From Paracoccaceae bacterium (GTDB lineage Bacteria > Pseudomonadota > Alphaproteobacteria > Rhodobacterales > Rhodobacteraceae), in NCBI GenBank assembly GCA_021296235.1, contig JAGWAS010000016.1, positions 19,188 to 59,249 on the forward strand: a stretch of DNA of 40,062 bases, written 5' to 3'. Both the position numbers and the translations under genes were made by a program. Each line of letters opens with the position of its first letter. Positions within the stretch are counted from its first letter, which is position 1. The notes under the pieces were generated by a model that did no database searches, was not told the DNA's origin, and saw only the letters and a list, made by a program, of their open reading frames with translations. Positions 18,034 through 30,326 of the stretch are shown here, in pieces.

Positions 18034-18612
18034 ATGAGCTGCACCGGGCGATCCTCCGGTGCATCCGCGTGGAGAACCAATACGTTGCGGAATGATTGTC
18101 ATCCGCCTGTATGTAAGTTGTCGTTGATACTCCTGCATATATTGCGTCTTGCTACCGCAGTTCTGGTGGCAATCCCCAGCATAGCGCTGGCCCAGGCCGA
18201 CACAGCCTGCGGTGGATGGCTCAACGCAAAATTCTGGGAAGGTTCCCCAACCGTGGTTGAGATTTGTGCATCCCAGCACCCAACGTACACTTTGGTACGG
18301 AATCGGAAAGGAAGATACCGAGACACCCCACCGCACGCGGCAGTGGAGTTTGACGCAGCGGAGCACATTGGAGCGCTGCTGGGCGCAGGGGCAAGCATTG
18401 AGGCGCGCGTCTACACCGACGGCGGGACGTTCCTACAAGATGCGGCGGGATGGATGCCGTCAAAGAATGTTCTGGCACTGCTGATCCCAGGGGTGGACAT
18501 TGACGTGCAGAACCCGACCGGCTTTACCTCCCTTCACTACGCAGCGGGGGCTGCCCGGTCGGAGAATGGTCAGGTGCTGTTGTCTGCGTCAGGATCATCT
18601 CCCCAAGGTTGA
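18034..18612 (+). CDS. Exported ankyrin-repeat protein, apparently cut off at its 3' end
   Basis: Up to 192 residues. A hydrophobic segment LSLILLHILRLATAVLVAIP followed by SIALAQA is a signal peptide, preceded by about 28 odd residues if ATG 18034 is used. A TTG near 18112-18127 may be the true start. After ACGGWLNAKFWEGSP come ankyrin-like units, DTPPHAAVEFDAAEHIGALL with GAGASIEARV, and GFTSLHYAAGAA. The protein then ends in unrelated sequence (SENGQVLLSASGSSPQG), just where an IS5-like remnant begins on the other strand. The gene therefore looks truncated by an old insertion, leaving two or three repeats. Ankyrin repeats mediate protein binding; the target is unknown. It may be a pseudogene. 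Confidence 0.62.
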   Translation: MSCTGRSSGASAWRTNTLRNDCHPPVCKLSLILLHILRLATAVLVAIPSIALAQADTACGGWLNAKFWEGSPTVVEICASQHPTYTLVRNRKGRYRDTPPHAAVEFDAAEHIGALLGAGASIEARVYTDGGTFLQDAAGWMPSKNVLALLIPGVDIDVQNPTGFTSLHYAAGAARSENGQVLLSASGSSPQG

Positions 18613-18825
18613 CAGCCAGCATGGCGAGGGCGTTGTAAAATTCGTCCTCATGGCCAGCCGGTTGTCCTCCTTCATCCTGTTCAGCATGCTGTCGCCCCGG
18701 TTGGAGAACAGGCGGGTCACCCTTGTCTGTTTCAGGGTGTTGGCGGCGTGCAGTCGGCCAGTCGAACCGGCAGGACATCGCAAGCATCCGGACCGCGCCA
18801 ATAGCTTCCTGATGAAATCTCGTAT
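18590..18825 (-). pseudogene. IS5-family-like transposase remnant, C-terminal part
   Basis: Minus-strand reading gives pieces that align by eye with the C-terminus of IS5-family DDE transposases. DFIRKLLARSG corresponds to the helix before the PGR segment, and LFSNRGDSMLNRMKEDNRLA to the conserved RNRIERMFxRLKDxRRIA block. After a frameshift near 18650, DEFYNALAMLAVNLGEMI corresponds to the final YDK...FL...LAA..IW helix. The family glutamate of the block is not preserved. No inverted repeat was found. It abuts the truncated ankyrin gene. The assignment rests on pattern only. Confidence 0.5.
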
Positions 18826-18927
18826 GACAGGAAGAGAGGAATGGAGGATATGGGTGCGCCAAGCCAACTGGTGAGGAAAGCGTCCGGTTCATGACTGAAC
18901 AGTCTGAGCCCCTCCAGGCGGCCTCCT

Positions 18928-19167
18928 GTGAGGCGCAGCCCCGAAGAATGGCGGGCGATCCTGTGCGATTTCGAGGCAAGCGGCGAAGCCGCCAAATCAT
19001 ACTGAGCAGCCCGGGAACTGCCGCGCAAGACGTTGTCAAAATGGCGCGGTCAATTGAACAACACCGCTTCGGTACCGGCCTTCGTCTTAGTCCACCCGCC
19101 GGAACTGTCCCCGACAGGTTGGGGCCTTGAGCTGGTTGCCCCAGGCAAACTGGTGGAGTGCCACTGA
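18928..19167 (+). pseudogene. IS66-family accessory protein TnpA remnant
   Basis: The frame starting at GTG 18928 reads RRSPEEWRAILCDFEASG, then after an in-frame TGA at 19003 AARELPRKTLSKWRGQLNN, then PAFVLVHPPE and GWGLELVAPG, ending at TGA 19165-19167. This is the layout of IS66 OrfA/TnpA: a helix-turn-helix N-terminus with the R-x-x-x-EW and LP..TL..WR..L motifs, and a short C-terminal beta segment with WxLEL. The TnpB and TnpC genes normally following are absent. The single stop and the missing partners make it a dead fragment. Confidence 0.75.
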
Positions 19168-21862
<2,695 letters not shown>

Positions 21863-22469
21863 TGCAGTGTCTCCATCACCGAGAGCTCGCATCCCACAAA
21901 TTGTTTCCGACAACAACGGGAAATACCCTTACCCGATGGTGGCTTGATTGCCCGGTGCCAACAGTTGTCGCCGCACAGTCGGCAACAGAATTTTCCGGCC
22001 CGCCACCGCAGTCCGAGAAAGCACCGCGGGGTATCCAGCCGAAGATTGGCCGCAACCGGATGTCGCGGCGCAGCTCAATTATATTGAACATGATCATAAA
22101 ATTGGGCGGCCGTTGTGCTTTTGTCGGTCAGCTCATTGGACGTCAAGTGGATTGCCGCGCCGAGAGTGTCCTCCGGTTCATTCAGATGGCCCTGCGCCAG
22201 GGATGCGGCAGACCAACCGCCCGATCAAGATTTCATTCCAATACGACATCAAGGTGATACCGTCGGCGGCGATTTGTGCTGGTTGCTGCATAACCTCCTC
22301 TTCTCGCCATTGGGTCAACTCACCCAAACGGACACCCCAAATCCGCTGCAATCAGTCTGCTTGGTGCCACAATGCGAGATTTGCACCCGTTTTTGATCGG
22401 ATTGTTTGCCTTGTGCCACCATTTTGGATAGAGATGTGGTTCGCGGAGCAGGCATTTTCAGGACTATTG
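21863..22469. other. Long divergent intergenic region between carA and GatB/YqeY
   Basis: About 607 nt, long for this usually compact divergent pair. It should contain both promoters. A plus-strand frame is open from 21948 into the GatB/YqeY gene, but its first 174 codons look like random translation. No recognisable domain, repeat or riboswitch was seen. Confidence 0.4.
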
Positions 22470-22949
22470 ATGCGTGAGCTGATACGTCGAAAGCTTGCGG
22501 AGGCGGAGCAGAGCGGCAACGAAATTCGCCTTGGCATGTTGCGTCTCGTCAATTTGGCAATCCAGGACAGGGACAAAGTTGCCCGGCAGTCCGGTAAGGC
22601 GGAATTGGTTTCCAATGAGATTGTCCGCAATCTGCTCATTACGATGATCAAGCAGCGCAAGAAGAGTTCGATTGGCTTTGAACAGCACGGCCAACTTGAT
22701 TTGGCTGAGCGGGAAAGGATTGAAATATCGGTCTTGGAGGAATTGCTTCCGCGAAAGCTGGCGGCAAACGAAGTCGAGCAGGTGATAGCCAAGACAGTGC
22801 GGGACATGAGGGCCTGTGGAATTCGGGACAAGGGCAAAGTCATGCAGGCGCTGAAGGCGAAGTATCCCGGTAGAATGGATTTTCGTGAGGTAAATGAATT
22901 AGTCATCCGCAAGTTGACTGAGCAGCCTTCATCCAGCACCGGTTGCTGA
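22470..22949 (+). CDS. GatB/YqeY domain protein
   Basis: A 159-residue member of the YqeY family, which resembles the C-terminal tRNA-binding helical domain of GatB in the tRNA-dependent amidotransferase. Free-standing members have no settled function. The start ATG 22470 gives MRELIRRKLAEAEQSGN, the usual N-terminus, followed by LGMLRLVNLAIQDRD and LLITMIKQRKKS. EISVLEELLPRKLAANEVEQ and GKVMQALKAKYPGRMD are family landmarks. The length agrees with the typical 150. It is divergent from carA. All helical and soluble, hence cytoplasmic. Confidence 0.92.
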   Translation: MRELIRRKLAEAEQSGNEIRLGMLRLVNLAIQDRDKVARQSGKAELVSNEIVRNLLITMIKQRKKSSIGFEQHGQLDLAERERIEISVLEELLPRKLAANEVEQVIAKTVRDMRACGIRDKGKVMQALKAKYPGRMDFREVNELVIRKLTEQPSSSTGC

Positions 22950-23205
22950 CGGTTTGATCCCTGCAATCGCGCTGCGGCGAATCAAAGCAGGAAATTGGCT
23001 GAAGGCACTTTCGCGGCACCCTCAAATTCCGTTGATGTCCAGATCGCGACTTGTCCTTTGGCGAGCAACCACCAGTCTGGTGCGGCTCGTATGCCTGATC
23101 CACCAATCACATTGTGGCGGCAGGGGGCGAATCCAGCGCGTTTGAGCGTTCCGGTTGCCGCCGTCGGTCATGGAGGGCTACTGCTCCATGACAAACGGCA
23201 CTGAG

Positions 23206-24879
23206 TCAATGGTGGCTGCCGCGTTCCCAAACCTCTGGTGTCGGAAGTGTTTCGTAGGTGTGGGCCGGCGGTGGATTTGGATGAATCCACTCCAACGTAT
23301 CCGCATGTTCGCCCCAGTATGCAGGCTCCTCAATGCGCTTTCCGGCCAGCAGGGTGTAAAACACCACACCTATGAAAAACACGAAGGACGCAAAGGAAAG
23401 AAAGGCACCATAGGTGGAAATCTCATTCCAAAGCGCGTAGGCCTCCGGATAGTCGATATAGCGCCGAGGCATGCCTTGCCTGCCCAGAAAATGCTGTGGA
23501 AAGAATGTCAGGTTTGACCCGATGAACATTGTCCAAAAATGGAGTTTCCCGGCCCATTCAGGATACTGGCGGCCCGACATTTTTCCGATCCAGTAGTAGA
23601 TGCCGGCAAAGATGCAGAATACTGCACCCAACGACATCACATAGTGGAAGTGAGCCACAACATAGTAGGTGTCGTGGTAGGCTCGATCCACCCCGGCTTG
23701 GCTGAGTACAATTCCGGTGACACCGCCGAGAGTGAAAAGGAACAGGAAGCCGAAAGCCCACAGCATCGGTGTCTTGAATTGCACCGATCCTCCCCACATC
23801 GTTGCGATCCATGAGAAGATCTTAATTCCTGTCGGCACAGCAATCACCATCGTTGCCAGCATGAAATAGGATTGCTGCGTCAGACTCATGCCAACCGTGT
23901 ACATGTGGTGCGCCCAAACGACAAAACCGAGCGCCCCAATTCCCACCATGGCGTAAACCATTGGAAGATAGCCGAAAATTGGCTTGCGCGAGAACGTGGA
24001 AATGACGTGGGAGATGATCCCGAAACCCGGAACAATGATTATGTAAACCTCCGGGTGGCCAAAGAACCAGAGCAGGTGCTGATAGAGAATTGGGTCGCCG
24101 CCACCGGCCGGATCAAAAAATGTCGTGCCAAAATTACGGTCCGTCAGCAGCATCGTGATCGCTCCGGCAAGAACCGGCAGCGACAACAGGATGAGCCAAC
24201 CCGTAACGAATATCGACCACGCAAACAGTGGAACCTTGTGCAGCGTCATTCCCGGCGCCCTCATGTTCAGGAATGTCGTTATCATGTTGACCGCACCTAG
24301 AATCGACGAGGCTCCGGAAACGTGAACGGCAAAGATGGCCAGATCCATTGACATCCCCGCTTCCCTCGTCGACAGGGGGGCGTAGAGCACCCAGCCGACA
24401 CCGGAACCAGCCTGACCGTTTCCACCTGGAGCGAGAATCGAGGCAATTGCCAAGCAGGAACCGGCTACGAACATCCAATAGCTCAGATTGTTGAGGCGGG
24501 GGAACGCCATGTCCGGCGCTCCGATCATCAACGGCATGAAGTAGTTTCCGAATCCGCCGAACAGGGCAGGAATGACGACAAAGAACATCATCAGAATTCC
24601 ATGGCCCGTGATCAGAACGTTCCAGAGATGTCCATTGGGCGTGCAGTCCTCCGCCGCTGCAGCAAGCAGGCTGAAACCCTCAAGGCACATGTGCTGTACG
24701 CCTGGTTCCATGAGTTCCATCCGCATGAACACGGTGAACAGGACGGAAACGAACCCGACCGCAGCGGCTGTAACGATGTACAGAATTCCTATGTCCTTGT
24801 GGTTCGTGGACATGAACCACCTGGTAAAGAACCCCGGTTGGCCGTGGTGTTCGTCGATGTGAGCCGTAGCATCAGCCAT
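23206..24879 (-). CDS. ctaD: Cytochrome c oxidase subunit I (aa3 type)
   Basis: Catalytic heme-copper subunit of an aa3-type oxidase in the inner membrane, 557 residues with about 12 membrane segments. Low-spin heme ligand region: [12 protein letters not shown]. The Cu-B/Tyr crosslink site is [17 protein letters not shown], with the Cu-B His pair in WAHHMYTVG. The high- and low-spin heme histidines are in [13 protein letters not shown]. The K-channel region [11 protein letters not shown] is present. The start ATG 24879 ([13 protein letters not shown]) has AAAGGA 6 nt upstream. It stands apart from other ctaCBGE genes, as in Rhodobacterales, and its 3' side faces a 256-nt gap. Intact. Confidence 0.97.
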   Translation of the reverse strand: MADATAHIDEHHGQPGFFTRWFMSTNHKDIGILYIVTAAAVGFVSVLFTVFMRMELMEPGVQHMCLEGFSLLAAAAEDCTPNGHLWNVLITGHGILMMFFVVIPALFGGFGNYFMPLMIGAPDMAFPRLNNLSYWMFVAGSCLAIASILAPGGNGQAGSGVGWVLYAPLSTREAGMSMDLAIFAVHVSGASSILGAVNMITTFLNMRAPGMTLHKVPLFAWSIFVTGWLILLSLPVLAGAITMLLTDRNFGTTFFDPAGGGDPILYQHLLWFFGHPEVYIIIVPGFGIISHVISTFSRKPIFGYLPMVYAMVGIGALGFVVWAHHMYTVGMSLTQQSYFMLATMVIAVPTGIKIFSWIATMWGGSVQFKTPMLWAFGFLFLFTLGGVTGIVLSQAGVDRAYHDTYYVVAHFHYVMSLGAVFCIFAGIYYWIGKMSGRQYPEWAGKLHFWTMFIGSNLTFFPQHFLGRQGMPRRYIDYPEAYALWNEISTYGAFLSFASFVFFIGVVFYTLLAGKRIEEPAYWGEHADTLEWIHPNPPPAHTYETLPTPEVWERGSHH

Positions 24880-25016
24880 GCTGAATCCTTTCGGATGATG
24901 TTTGCCCCGAACAGGCAACCTTAAGGGCACCTTCAATTCAGGTGCACAACTAGTTCAATATTTGCCGGTTCTCAACCGCCACGCGAAAAATCATTTGCAG
25001 CGAATTGACGGTTTGC

Positions 25017-25667
25017 TCAATCAATCCCCTTGGCTACTGAATCGGGGCCAAACGCCAGGTTGAATTTCTTTTTGAGCATTCGATCCAATTCTCCCATCGT
25101 AGCCGGCTTGCCCAACTTGGTCATGCTCGTAACGCCGTGTTCCCTAATTCCACAAGGAACAATCGAGGCGTAGTGCCTCAAGTCGGGATCAACGTTTATC
25201 GAAACACCGTGCAGGCTGACCCAACGGCGCAACCTGATTCCAATGGCGGCGATCTTGTCTTCGCGATCATCCGGCCGTTGCACCCAGATTCCAACCCGAT
25301 TATCCCGAGTTTCCCCCTCGATTCCGAACTCGGACAGGGTCAAGATGATCCACTTCTCGATTGAGCGAACAAAGTTGCGCACATCTCGCCTGCGATCGTT
25401 CAGATTCAGCATCAGATAAGCGATCCTCTGGCCCGGTCCGTGATAGGTAACCTGTCCGCCCCGGCCAACCCTGTGCACAGGCAACGTTGTTGGCTGAACT
25501 ATGTGATCTTCAATCCCGCTGGTTCCCAAAGTGAATAGGTGGGGGTGTTCCAGCAACCACACCGCTTCGTTCTCAACCCCATTTGCAATCGCTGTGCTGC
25601 GCCTTTCCATTTCTGCAATGGCATGGGGCAATTCAACGGGCTCCTCGGAAATTATCCAGTCAACCAT
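25017..25667 (-). CDS. lipB: Octanoyl-[ACP]-protein octanoyltransferase
   Basis: Transfers octanoyl from acyl carrier protein to lipoyl domains, the first step of endogenous lipoate synthesis. The 216-residue product has the conserved loop RGGQVTYHGPGQ (69-80). The catalytic Lys138 lies in DKIAAIGIRLRRWVSLHG, and the acyl-thioester Cys172 in the IVPCGI segment. The start ATG 25667 is preferred over one 30 nt upstream because GGAG sits 6 nt before it and MVDWIISEEPV matches the family. lipA is not nearby. It lies on the same strand as ctaD, 137 nt upstream of it, probably as a separate transcript. Confidence 0.95.
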   Translation of the reverse strand: MVDWIISEEPVELPHAIAEMERRSTAIANGVENEAVWLLEHPHLFTLGTSGIEDHIVQPTTLPVHRVGRGGQVTYHGPGQRIAYLMLNLNDRRRDVRNFVRSIEKWIILTLSEFGIEGETRDNRVGIWVQRPDDREDKIAAIGIRLRRWVSLHGVSINVDPDLRHYASIVPCGIREHGVTSMTKLGKPATMGELDRMLKKKFNLAFGPDSVAKGID

Positions 25668-25943
25668 GTTTGTCTCCGGTCGAATCGGCACCGGCACGAC
25701 CTAACAAATTGAGGCCCGCGCTCCCGGAAATAGGTTCGACTCCCCGGCACCGGTGCGGATGCTACAGCAAAATTCAAGTAAATCCGACCCAAAGCGAAGG
25801 CTGCATCAACTAGCGTGCCGGTGTGCCCTAAAACCTCCGACGGAACTGTCGTGGCTGAACCCGGTCTGATGTCATGCCGCGGACGGGTTTGCTGCCCCTT
25901 CACAAATAGAATTACCATCTGTATAGACCCGGACTGCATTTCG

Positions 25944-26030
25944 GCGGTCGTGGCGGAATTGGTAGACGCGCAGCGTTGAGGTCGCTGTGGGATAATACCC
26001 GTGGAAGTTCGAGTCTTCTCGACCGCACCA
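25944..26030 (+). tRNA. tRNA-Leu (anticodon GAG)
   Basis: Class II tRNA. Acceptor GCGGTCG pairs perfectly with CGACCGC, the discriminator is A, and CCA is encoded at 26028-26030. The anticodon stem CAGCG/CGCTG encloses TTGAGGT, giving anticodon GAG, which reads CUC and CUU. A long variable arm (TGGGATAATACCC region) and a T arm with TTCGAGT complete the fold. The polyamine transporter operon starts about 250 nt downstream. Confidence 0.97.
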
Positions 26031-26283
26031 GAAACCGGTTGGTGGAGCATTTGCCCAGAAATAACAACAATTTGTTCAAGTTCGGAACGCCCGCATCTCT
26101 GCTGCAGGCAATTCCTCCGACCCATGCAGATTCCACAGCTTTCGCGCAGAGATCAGGCTCAAGGTGCCGACTGCGAGGGATCGCGGGGCATTGTCGTGTT
26201 GCATTGCTTGTTTGCGCAAGTCAGATTGGCGCCGACGCCGCTTGCAGCTGTTTGTTGAAATGAGCGCAGGTGGTGGAGGACAA

Positions 26284-27381
26284 ATGCCAATTGACGCAAA
26301 CACTGGCTTCGTAAGGTTTGAAGGGGTCCAGAAGACCTATGACGGCAAAGTTCTCGTCGTAAAGGATCTGAACCTCTCGATTGGCAAGGGCGAATTCCTG
26401 ACAATGCTGGGACCGTCCGGGTCCGGCAAAACCACATGTCTTCTTATGCTTGCCGGATTTGAAACCGCAACCCACGGTGAGATTCTGGTTGACGGAAAAC
26501 CGATTAACAACATTCCACCCCATAAGCGCGGCATAGGCATGGTTTTCCAGAACTACGCCCTTTTTCCGCACATGACCGTCGCCGAAAACTTGGCATTTCC
26601 GCTTGATGTCCGGTCGGTCGGGCGGGATGAGAGGGACGCCAAGGTTAAACGGGCACTGGACATGGTTCAGATGGGAGGCTTCGAAAGCCGGCGGCCCTTG
26701 CAACTCTCAGGCGGCCAGCAGCAGCGAATTGCGCTCGCAAGAGCTCTTGTCTTCGAGCCGGATCTTGTTCTGATGGACGAACCGCTGGGTGCGCTGGACA
26801 AACAACTGCGCGAGCACATGCAATTCGAGATCAAGCACTTACATGAACGATTGGGCGTTACCGTGGTTTATGTAACTCATGACCAAACCGAAGCGCTTAC
26901 AATGTCCGACAGGGTAGCGGTTTTCGATGATGGCCGAATTCAACAATTGGCCGCCCCCGACCATCTCTACGAAATGCCGGAAAACAGTTTTGTCGCACAA
27001 TTCATAGGTGAAAACAATACGTTGATGGGAATTGTTGAAGAATTGAGCGAGGATGTCGCATCGGTTCGACTGGACGGTGGAGAAATTGTCTCCGCAGTGC
27101 CGGTCAATGTTGGTGCGGTCGGTGAGCGAACAAGAGTCTCGGTAAGGCCGGAGCGGGTGGAACTGGACGAAAGGAAACTTCCTTCCGGTGCACACACCAT
27201 TGCCGCGGAGGTGCAGGAGTTCATTTATATGGGTGACATCTTCAGAACCCGCTTGAAGGTTGCCGGCAACGAGGACTTTATTGTGAAATCCAGAAATGCA
27301 TCGAACCAAACCAGGCTTTCTCCAGGCGAGAAAATCAAGATTGGGTGGTTGCCGGAGGATTGCCGAGCACTCGATGCCTGA
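26284..27381 (+). CDS. potA: Spermidine/putrescine ABC transporter ATP-binding protein
   Basis: ATPase of a polyamine-type importer, 365 residues, acting at the inner face of the membrane. Walker A is GPSGSGKTT (43-51), Q-loop VFQNYALFPHMT, signature LSGGQQQRIALARAL (141-155), Walker B LVLMDEPLGALD, and H-loop VTHDQTEA with His199. A C-terminal TOBE domain follows from about residue 280 (VRPERVEL). Start ATG 26284 is preferred because GGAGGA lies directly upstream; ATG 26260 would add eight residues without a clear ribosome site. First gene of potA-potD-potB-potC, all on the plus strand. Substrate (polyamine or another small cation or solute) is inferred from operon makeup. Confidence 0.92.
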   Translation: MPIDANTGFVRFEGVQKTYDGKVLVVKDLNLSIGKGEFLTMLGPSGSGKTTCLLMLAGFETATHGEILVDGKPINNIPPHKRGIGMVFQNYALFPHMTVAENLAFPLDVRSVGRDERDAKVKRALDMVQMGGFESRRPLQLSGGQQQRIALARALVFEPDLVLMDEPLGALDKQLREHMQFEIKHLHERLGVTVVYVTHDQTEALTMSDRVAVFDDGRIQQLAAPDHLYEMPENSFVAQFIGENNTLMGIVEELSEDVASVRLDGGEIVSAVPVNVGAVGERTRVSVRPERVELDERKLPSGAHTIAAEVQEFIYMGDIFRTRLKVAGNEDFIVKSRNASNQTRLSPGEKIKIGWLPEDCRALDA

Positions 27382-27516
27382 AACATGGCATTCGAACCTG
27401 AGGTGGATATCGGGTTGAATTCCGGTAGGTTTTCTGCGAAATGGACGCCAACGCACCGGATTGTGCGCGACTGCGTGAACCTCCGGCCAACTTGTACTTT
27501 CAACACAGGGAAGAAA

Positions 27517-28620
27517 ATGAAAATAGATAGACTCGTTATCTCGTCACTCGGCGCCTTGGCGGTTTCCGCCGGATCGGCCGCCGCAATTGACCTGACAGTT
27601 GTGTCATGGGGAGGAGCGTATTCACAATCGCAGATCAATGCTTATCACAACCCGTTCATGGAGTTGAATTCGGACGTGAACATCATTCATGATGAAAGCG
27701 CTGCCGAAGCCGTTGCCAAGCTCAGGGCCATGAATGAGGCCGGGAACATCACCTGGGACCTTGTTGATGTGGTCGCATCCGATGCCATTCGCCTTTGCGA
27801 TGAGGGTTTGGCCATGGAGATTGATTTTGACACGATGATCGCTCCTGCTCCCGACGGAACATCTGCCAGGGACGATTTCGGCGAACTTATCGTAACGGAT
27901 TGCTTCATTCCGCAGATCGTCTATTCGACCACTTTCGGTTATCGAACAGATGTTGCCGAGTGGGGAGGTCGGGAGCCATCCACCGTATGTGACGTATTTG
28001 ATCTGGAGAACTTTCCGGGAATGCGATCCCTTGAAAAGCGGCCGATCAACAATGTTGAATGGGCACTCCATTGCGATGGTGTTCCTTTGGGCGAAATCTA
28101 TGACGCTCTTGGCGCCGAAGGCGGACTTGAGCGCGCCCTTGCGAAACTGGACACAATCCGGGATCATGTCATCTGGTGGTCTGCTGGCGCTGACACGCCG
28201 CAACTGCTTGCGGATGGCGAAGTTGTGATGGGTTCAACCTACAATGGCCGCCTCTTCTCACTGATTGAGGAAAAGGGTGCACCGGTAAAGATGCTTTGGG
28301 ATGCGCAAGCTTTCGACCTTGATGGTTGGATCATTCCGGAAGGATTGCCTGCGGACCGTCTGGAGGCCACGCTTGCACTGCTGCGTTTTGCCACAGACAC
28401 ACAGAGGTTGGCTGATCAATCCAAGTATATCTCCTACGGTCCGGCTCGAAAGTCGTCGGCGCCATTGGTTGGCATGCATATCGAGCTTGGAATTGATATG
28501 GCTCCGCACATGCCGACTGACCCGGCCAATGCCGAAAATACCCTCATCTATGACTACAGGTGGTGGTCGGATTACAGGGACGACATTGACGCCAAATTTC
28601 AAGCTTGGCTGGCAAAGTAA
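27517..28620 (+). CDS. potD: Polyamine-type ABC transporter substrate-binding protein
   Basis: Periplasmic binding protein of 367 residues. Signal peptide MKIDRLVISSLGALAVSAG through AAA, cut near residue 23. The mature N-terminus IDLTVVSWGGAYSQSQ is typical of PotD/PotF-like proteins. Other landmarks are WDLVDVVASDAIRLCDEG, PQIVYSTTFGYRTD, PINNVEWALHCDGVP and MGSTYNGRLFSLIEEKG; the last resembles the ligand-binding lobe of the family. Start ATG 27517 has AGGGAAG just upstream; the open frame reaches back to 27385 but that part is not protein-like. It lies between potA (135 nt) and potB, with a strong hairpin after its stop that may raise its level over the membrane parts. Ligand not determinable by eye. 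Confidence 0.92.
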   Translation: MKIDRLVISSLGALAVSAGSAAAIDLTVVSWGGAYSQSQINAYHNPFMELNSDVNIIHDESAAEAVAKLRAMNEAGNITWDLVDVVASDAIRLCDEGLAMEIDFDTMIAPAPDGTSARDDFGELIVTDCFIPQIVYSTTFGYRTDVAEWGGREPSTVCDVFDLENFPGMRSLEKRPINNVEWALHCDGVPLGEIYDALGAEGGLERALAKLDTIRDHVIWWSAGADTPQLLADGEVVMGSTYNGRLFSLIEEKGAPVKMLWDAQAFDLDGWIIPEGLPADRLEATLALLRFATDTQRLADQSKYISYGPARKSSAPLVGMHIELGIDMAPHMPTDPANAENTLIYDYRWWSDYRDDIDAKFQAWLAK

Positions 28621-28642
28621 ATCGTTCCAATAGGATATTCTT

Positions 28643-28667
28643 GCAGGGGCCGAAATCCGGCCCCTGC
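28643..28667 (+). terminator. Strong intra-operon stem-loop after the binding protein gene
   Basis: A perfect 10-bp G+C-rich stem (GCAGGGGCCG with CGGCCCCTGC) encloses a 5-nt loop, 22 nt past the potD stop, without a T tract. Such hairpins between binding protein and permease genes often stop 3' exonucleases or cause partial termination, raising binding protein mRNA. The exact mechanism is inference. Confidence 0.6.
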
Positions 28668-28771
28668 GCTCGCTTAACGGGATCTGGGCTCAATGGCCGC
28701 GTTCTTTGTGGGATAAGCGAAATTCAGTTCAGATGCGCAAACGGCGCGAAGGTGCAAACGGAGTTTCCGTG

Positions 28772-30322
28772 GTGACCGACACAGCGAACAGGTTAAGGTC
28801 GCAAGCGGAGGATTCTGTCAATCTGCGCAGGAAACTGAACCGTTCTTTGAGGATGCAGAAGGTTAGGGCGTTGCTTCTTATCGCACCGCTGCTGATCTTC
28901 ATACTGATTTCATTCTTGTTTCCGATTGCCGACATGCTGTTCAGGTCGGTGGAAAACAAAATCGTGTCCCAAGTTCTGCCGCGCACGGTTGCCAGTCTTC
29001 AGTCATGGGATCCCGCCAACAGCGATTTGCCCAACGAAGCGACGTTCCGATCGATCTATGCCGATTTGGCCATTGCGGTTGAACAGAGGCGCAACACGCG
29101 TGTTGGCACCCGATTGAACTACGAAAGCCCAGGGATTGCCTCCCTTTTTCGCAAGGTAAAACGGGGAATGACGAAGATTGATGTTTCTTCATTCATCAAT
29201 TTCTTCAATGATTTGGACTCAAATTTTCGGGATTCGGAATGGTTGGCAAGAGAATTTTCCGAACCAGAATTGGCTAAGCTGCTGCCGTTCAGTGCTTCAG
29301 CGCTCGAATATTGGCGGGTTGAAAACCCGGAAGGCGGGCAACCTGACAGTTACCTTTATGTATCGCTTGCGGTGGAACTGATATCTGCGTCCAAGGCCGA
29401 ACTTGGGGAACTCGAACGCCCCATTGCCGATTTCCTTGTCAAAGCGCAGGAGCAGTTGCCGCGACTGGATCATGTCAACCTCAGGGATGCATTTTTGGAA
29501 ATTGACCGGAAGTGGGGTGAACCAACCGTTTGGCGCACCATCAAGATGTACTCGTCAACCTTGACCACCGGTTATCTCCTGAATTCGATTGACATGAAAA
29601 AGGGATTGGATGGTCCGGAATTCAGGGATGACTCAGAGCGTCTCTACATCAAGATCTTCATCCGAACGCTGGTGATGTCATTGACGATTACGCTCTGCAG
29701 CCTGCTGCTTGGCTATCCTGTTGCTTATTTTCTTGCACACCAGCCTTTGCGGCGTGCCAACCTCTATCTGATATTGGTGCTTCTCCCGTTCTGGACATCT
29801 CTCTTGGTCAGAACCTCGGCGTGGAAGGTGCTGCTTCAGCAGGAAGGCGTCATCAATGATTTCATGGTAGTCCTTCGCATCATTGATGATTCCGGCCGAT
29901 TGATAATGATCAACAACCAGTTCGGAACCATAGTGGCAATGACGCACATCCTTTTGCCCTTCATGATCCTGCCGCTCTTCTCGGTCATGAAGACAATTCC
30001 TGAATCCTATGTACGGGCGGCAAAGTCACTTGGGGCAAGTTCTTGGACTGCATTTCGGCGCATCTACTTTCCGCAGACCATGGCAGGGATCGGTGCAGGT
30101 TCTGTCTTGGTGTTTATTTTGGCCATCGGCTACTACATCACTCCGGAGTTGGTCGGTGGAACAAAGGGCACGTTCATCTCCAATAGGATAGCCTACCATA
30201 TATCCAGTTCACTCAACTGGGGACTTGCCGCAGCACTTGCCTCACTGCTTTTTGGTGCGGTTCTGGTTCTCTACTGGGTCTATGACCGCATTGTTGGCAT
30301 CGACAATGTTAAGTTGGGCTGA
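28772..30322 (+). CDS. potB: Polyamine-type ABC transporter permease (PotB-like) with large periplasmic loop
   Basis: Inner-membrane permease, 516 residues from the chosen GTG (GGAG 8 nt upstream); GTG 28706 and ATG 28733 are alternatives. The first membrane segment is about 32-58 (LLLIAPLLIFILISFLFPIA). A soluble periplasmic stretch of about 233 residues follows (61-293), then the usual binding-protein-dependent permease domain with about five segments from residue 296. This carries the EAA-type loop YVRAAKSLGASSWTAFRRIY, which contacts PotA. Classic PotB is under 300 residues; alphaproteobacterial versions carry a loop, but this one seems longer and may contain a repeated unit (69-110 resembling 170-211). 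potC follows after 4 nt. Confidence 0.9.
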   Translation: MTDTANRLRSQAEDSVNLRRKLNRSLRMQKVRALLLIAPLLIFILISFLFPIADMLFRSVENKIVSQVLPRTVASLQSWDPANSDLPNEATFRSIYADLAIAVEQRRNTRVGTRLNYESPGIASLFRKVKRGMTKIDVSSFINFFNDLDSNFRDSEWLAREFSEPELAKLLPFSASALEYWRVENPEGGQPDSYLYVSLAVELISASKAELGELERPIADFLVKAQEQLPRLDHVNLRDAFLEIDRKWGEPTVWRTIKMYSSTLTTGYLLNSIDMKKGLDGPEFRDDSERLYIKIFIRTLVMSLTITLCSLLLGYPVAYFLAHQPLRRANLYLILVLLPFWTSLLVRTSAWKVLLQQEGVINDFMVVLRIIDDSGRLIMINNQFGTIVAMTHILLPFMILPLFSVMKTIPESYVRAAKSLGASSWTAFRRIYFPQTMAGIGAGSVLVFILAIGYYITPELVGGTKGTFISNRIAYHISSSLNWGLAAALASLLFGAVLVLYWVYDRIVGIDNVKLG

Positions 30323-30326
30323 TCCG

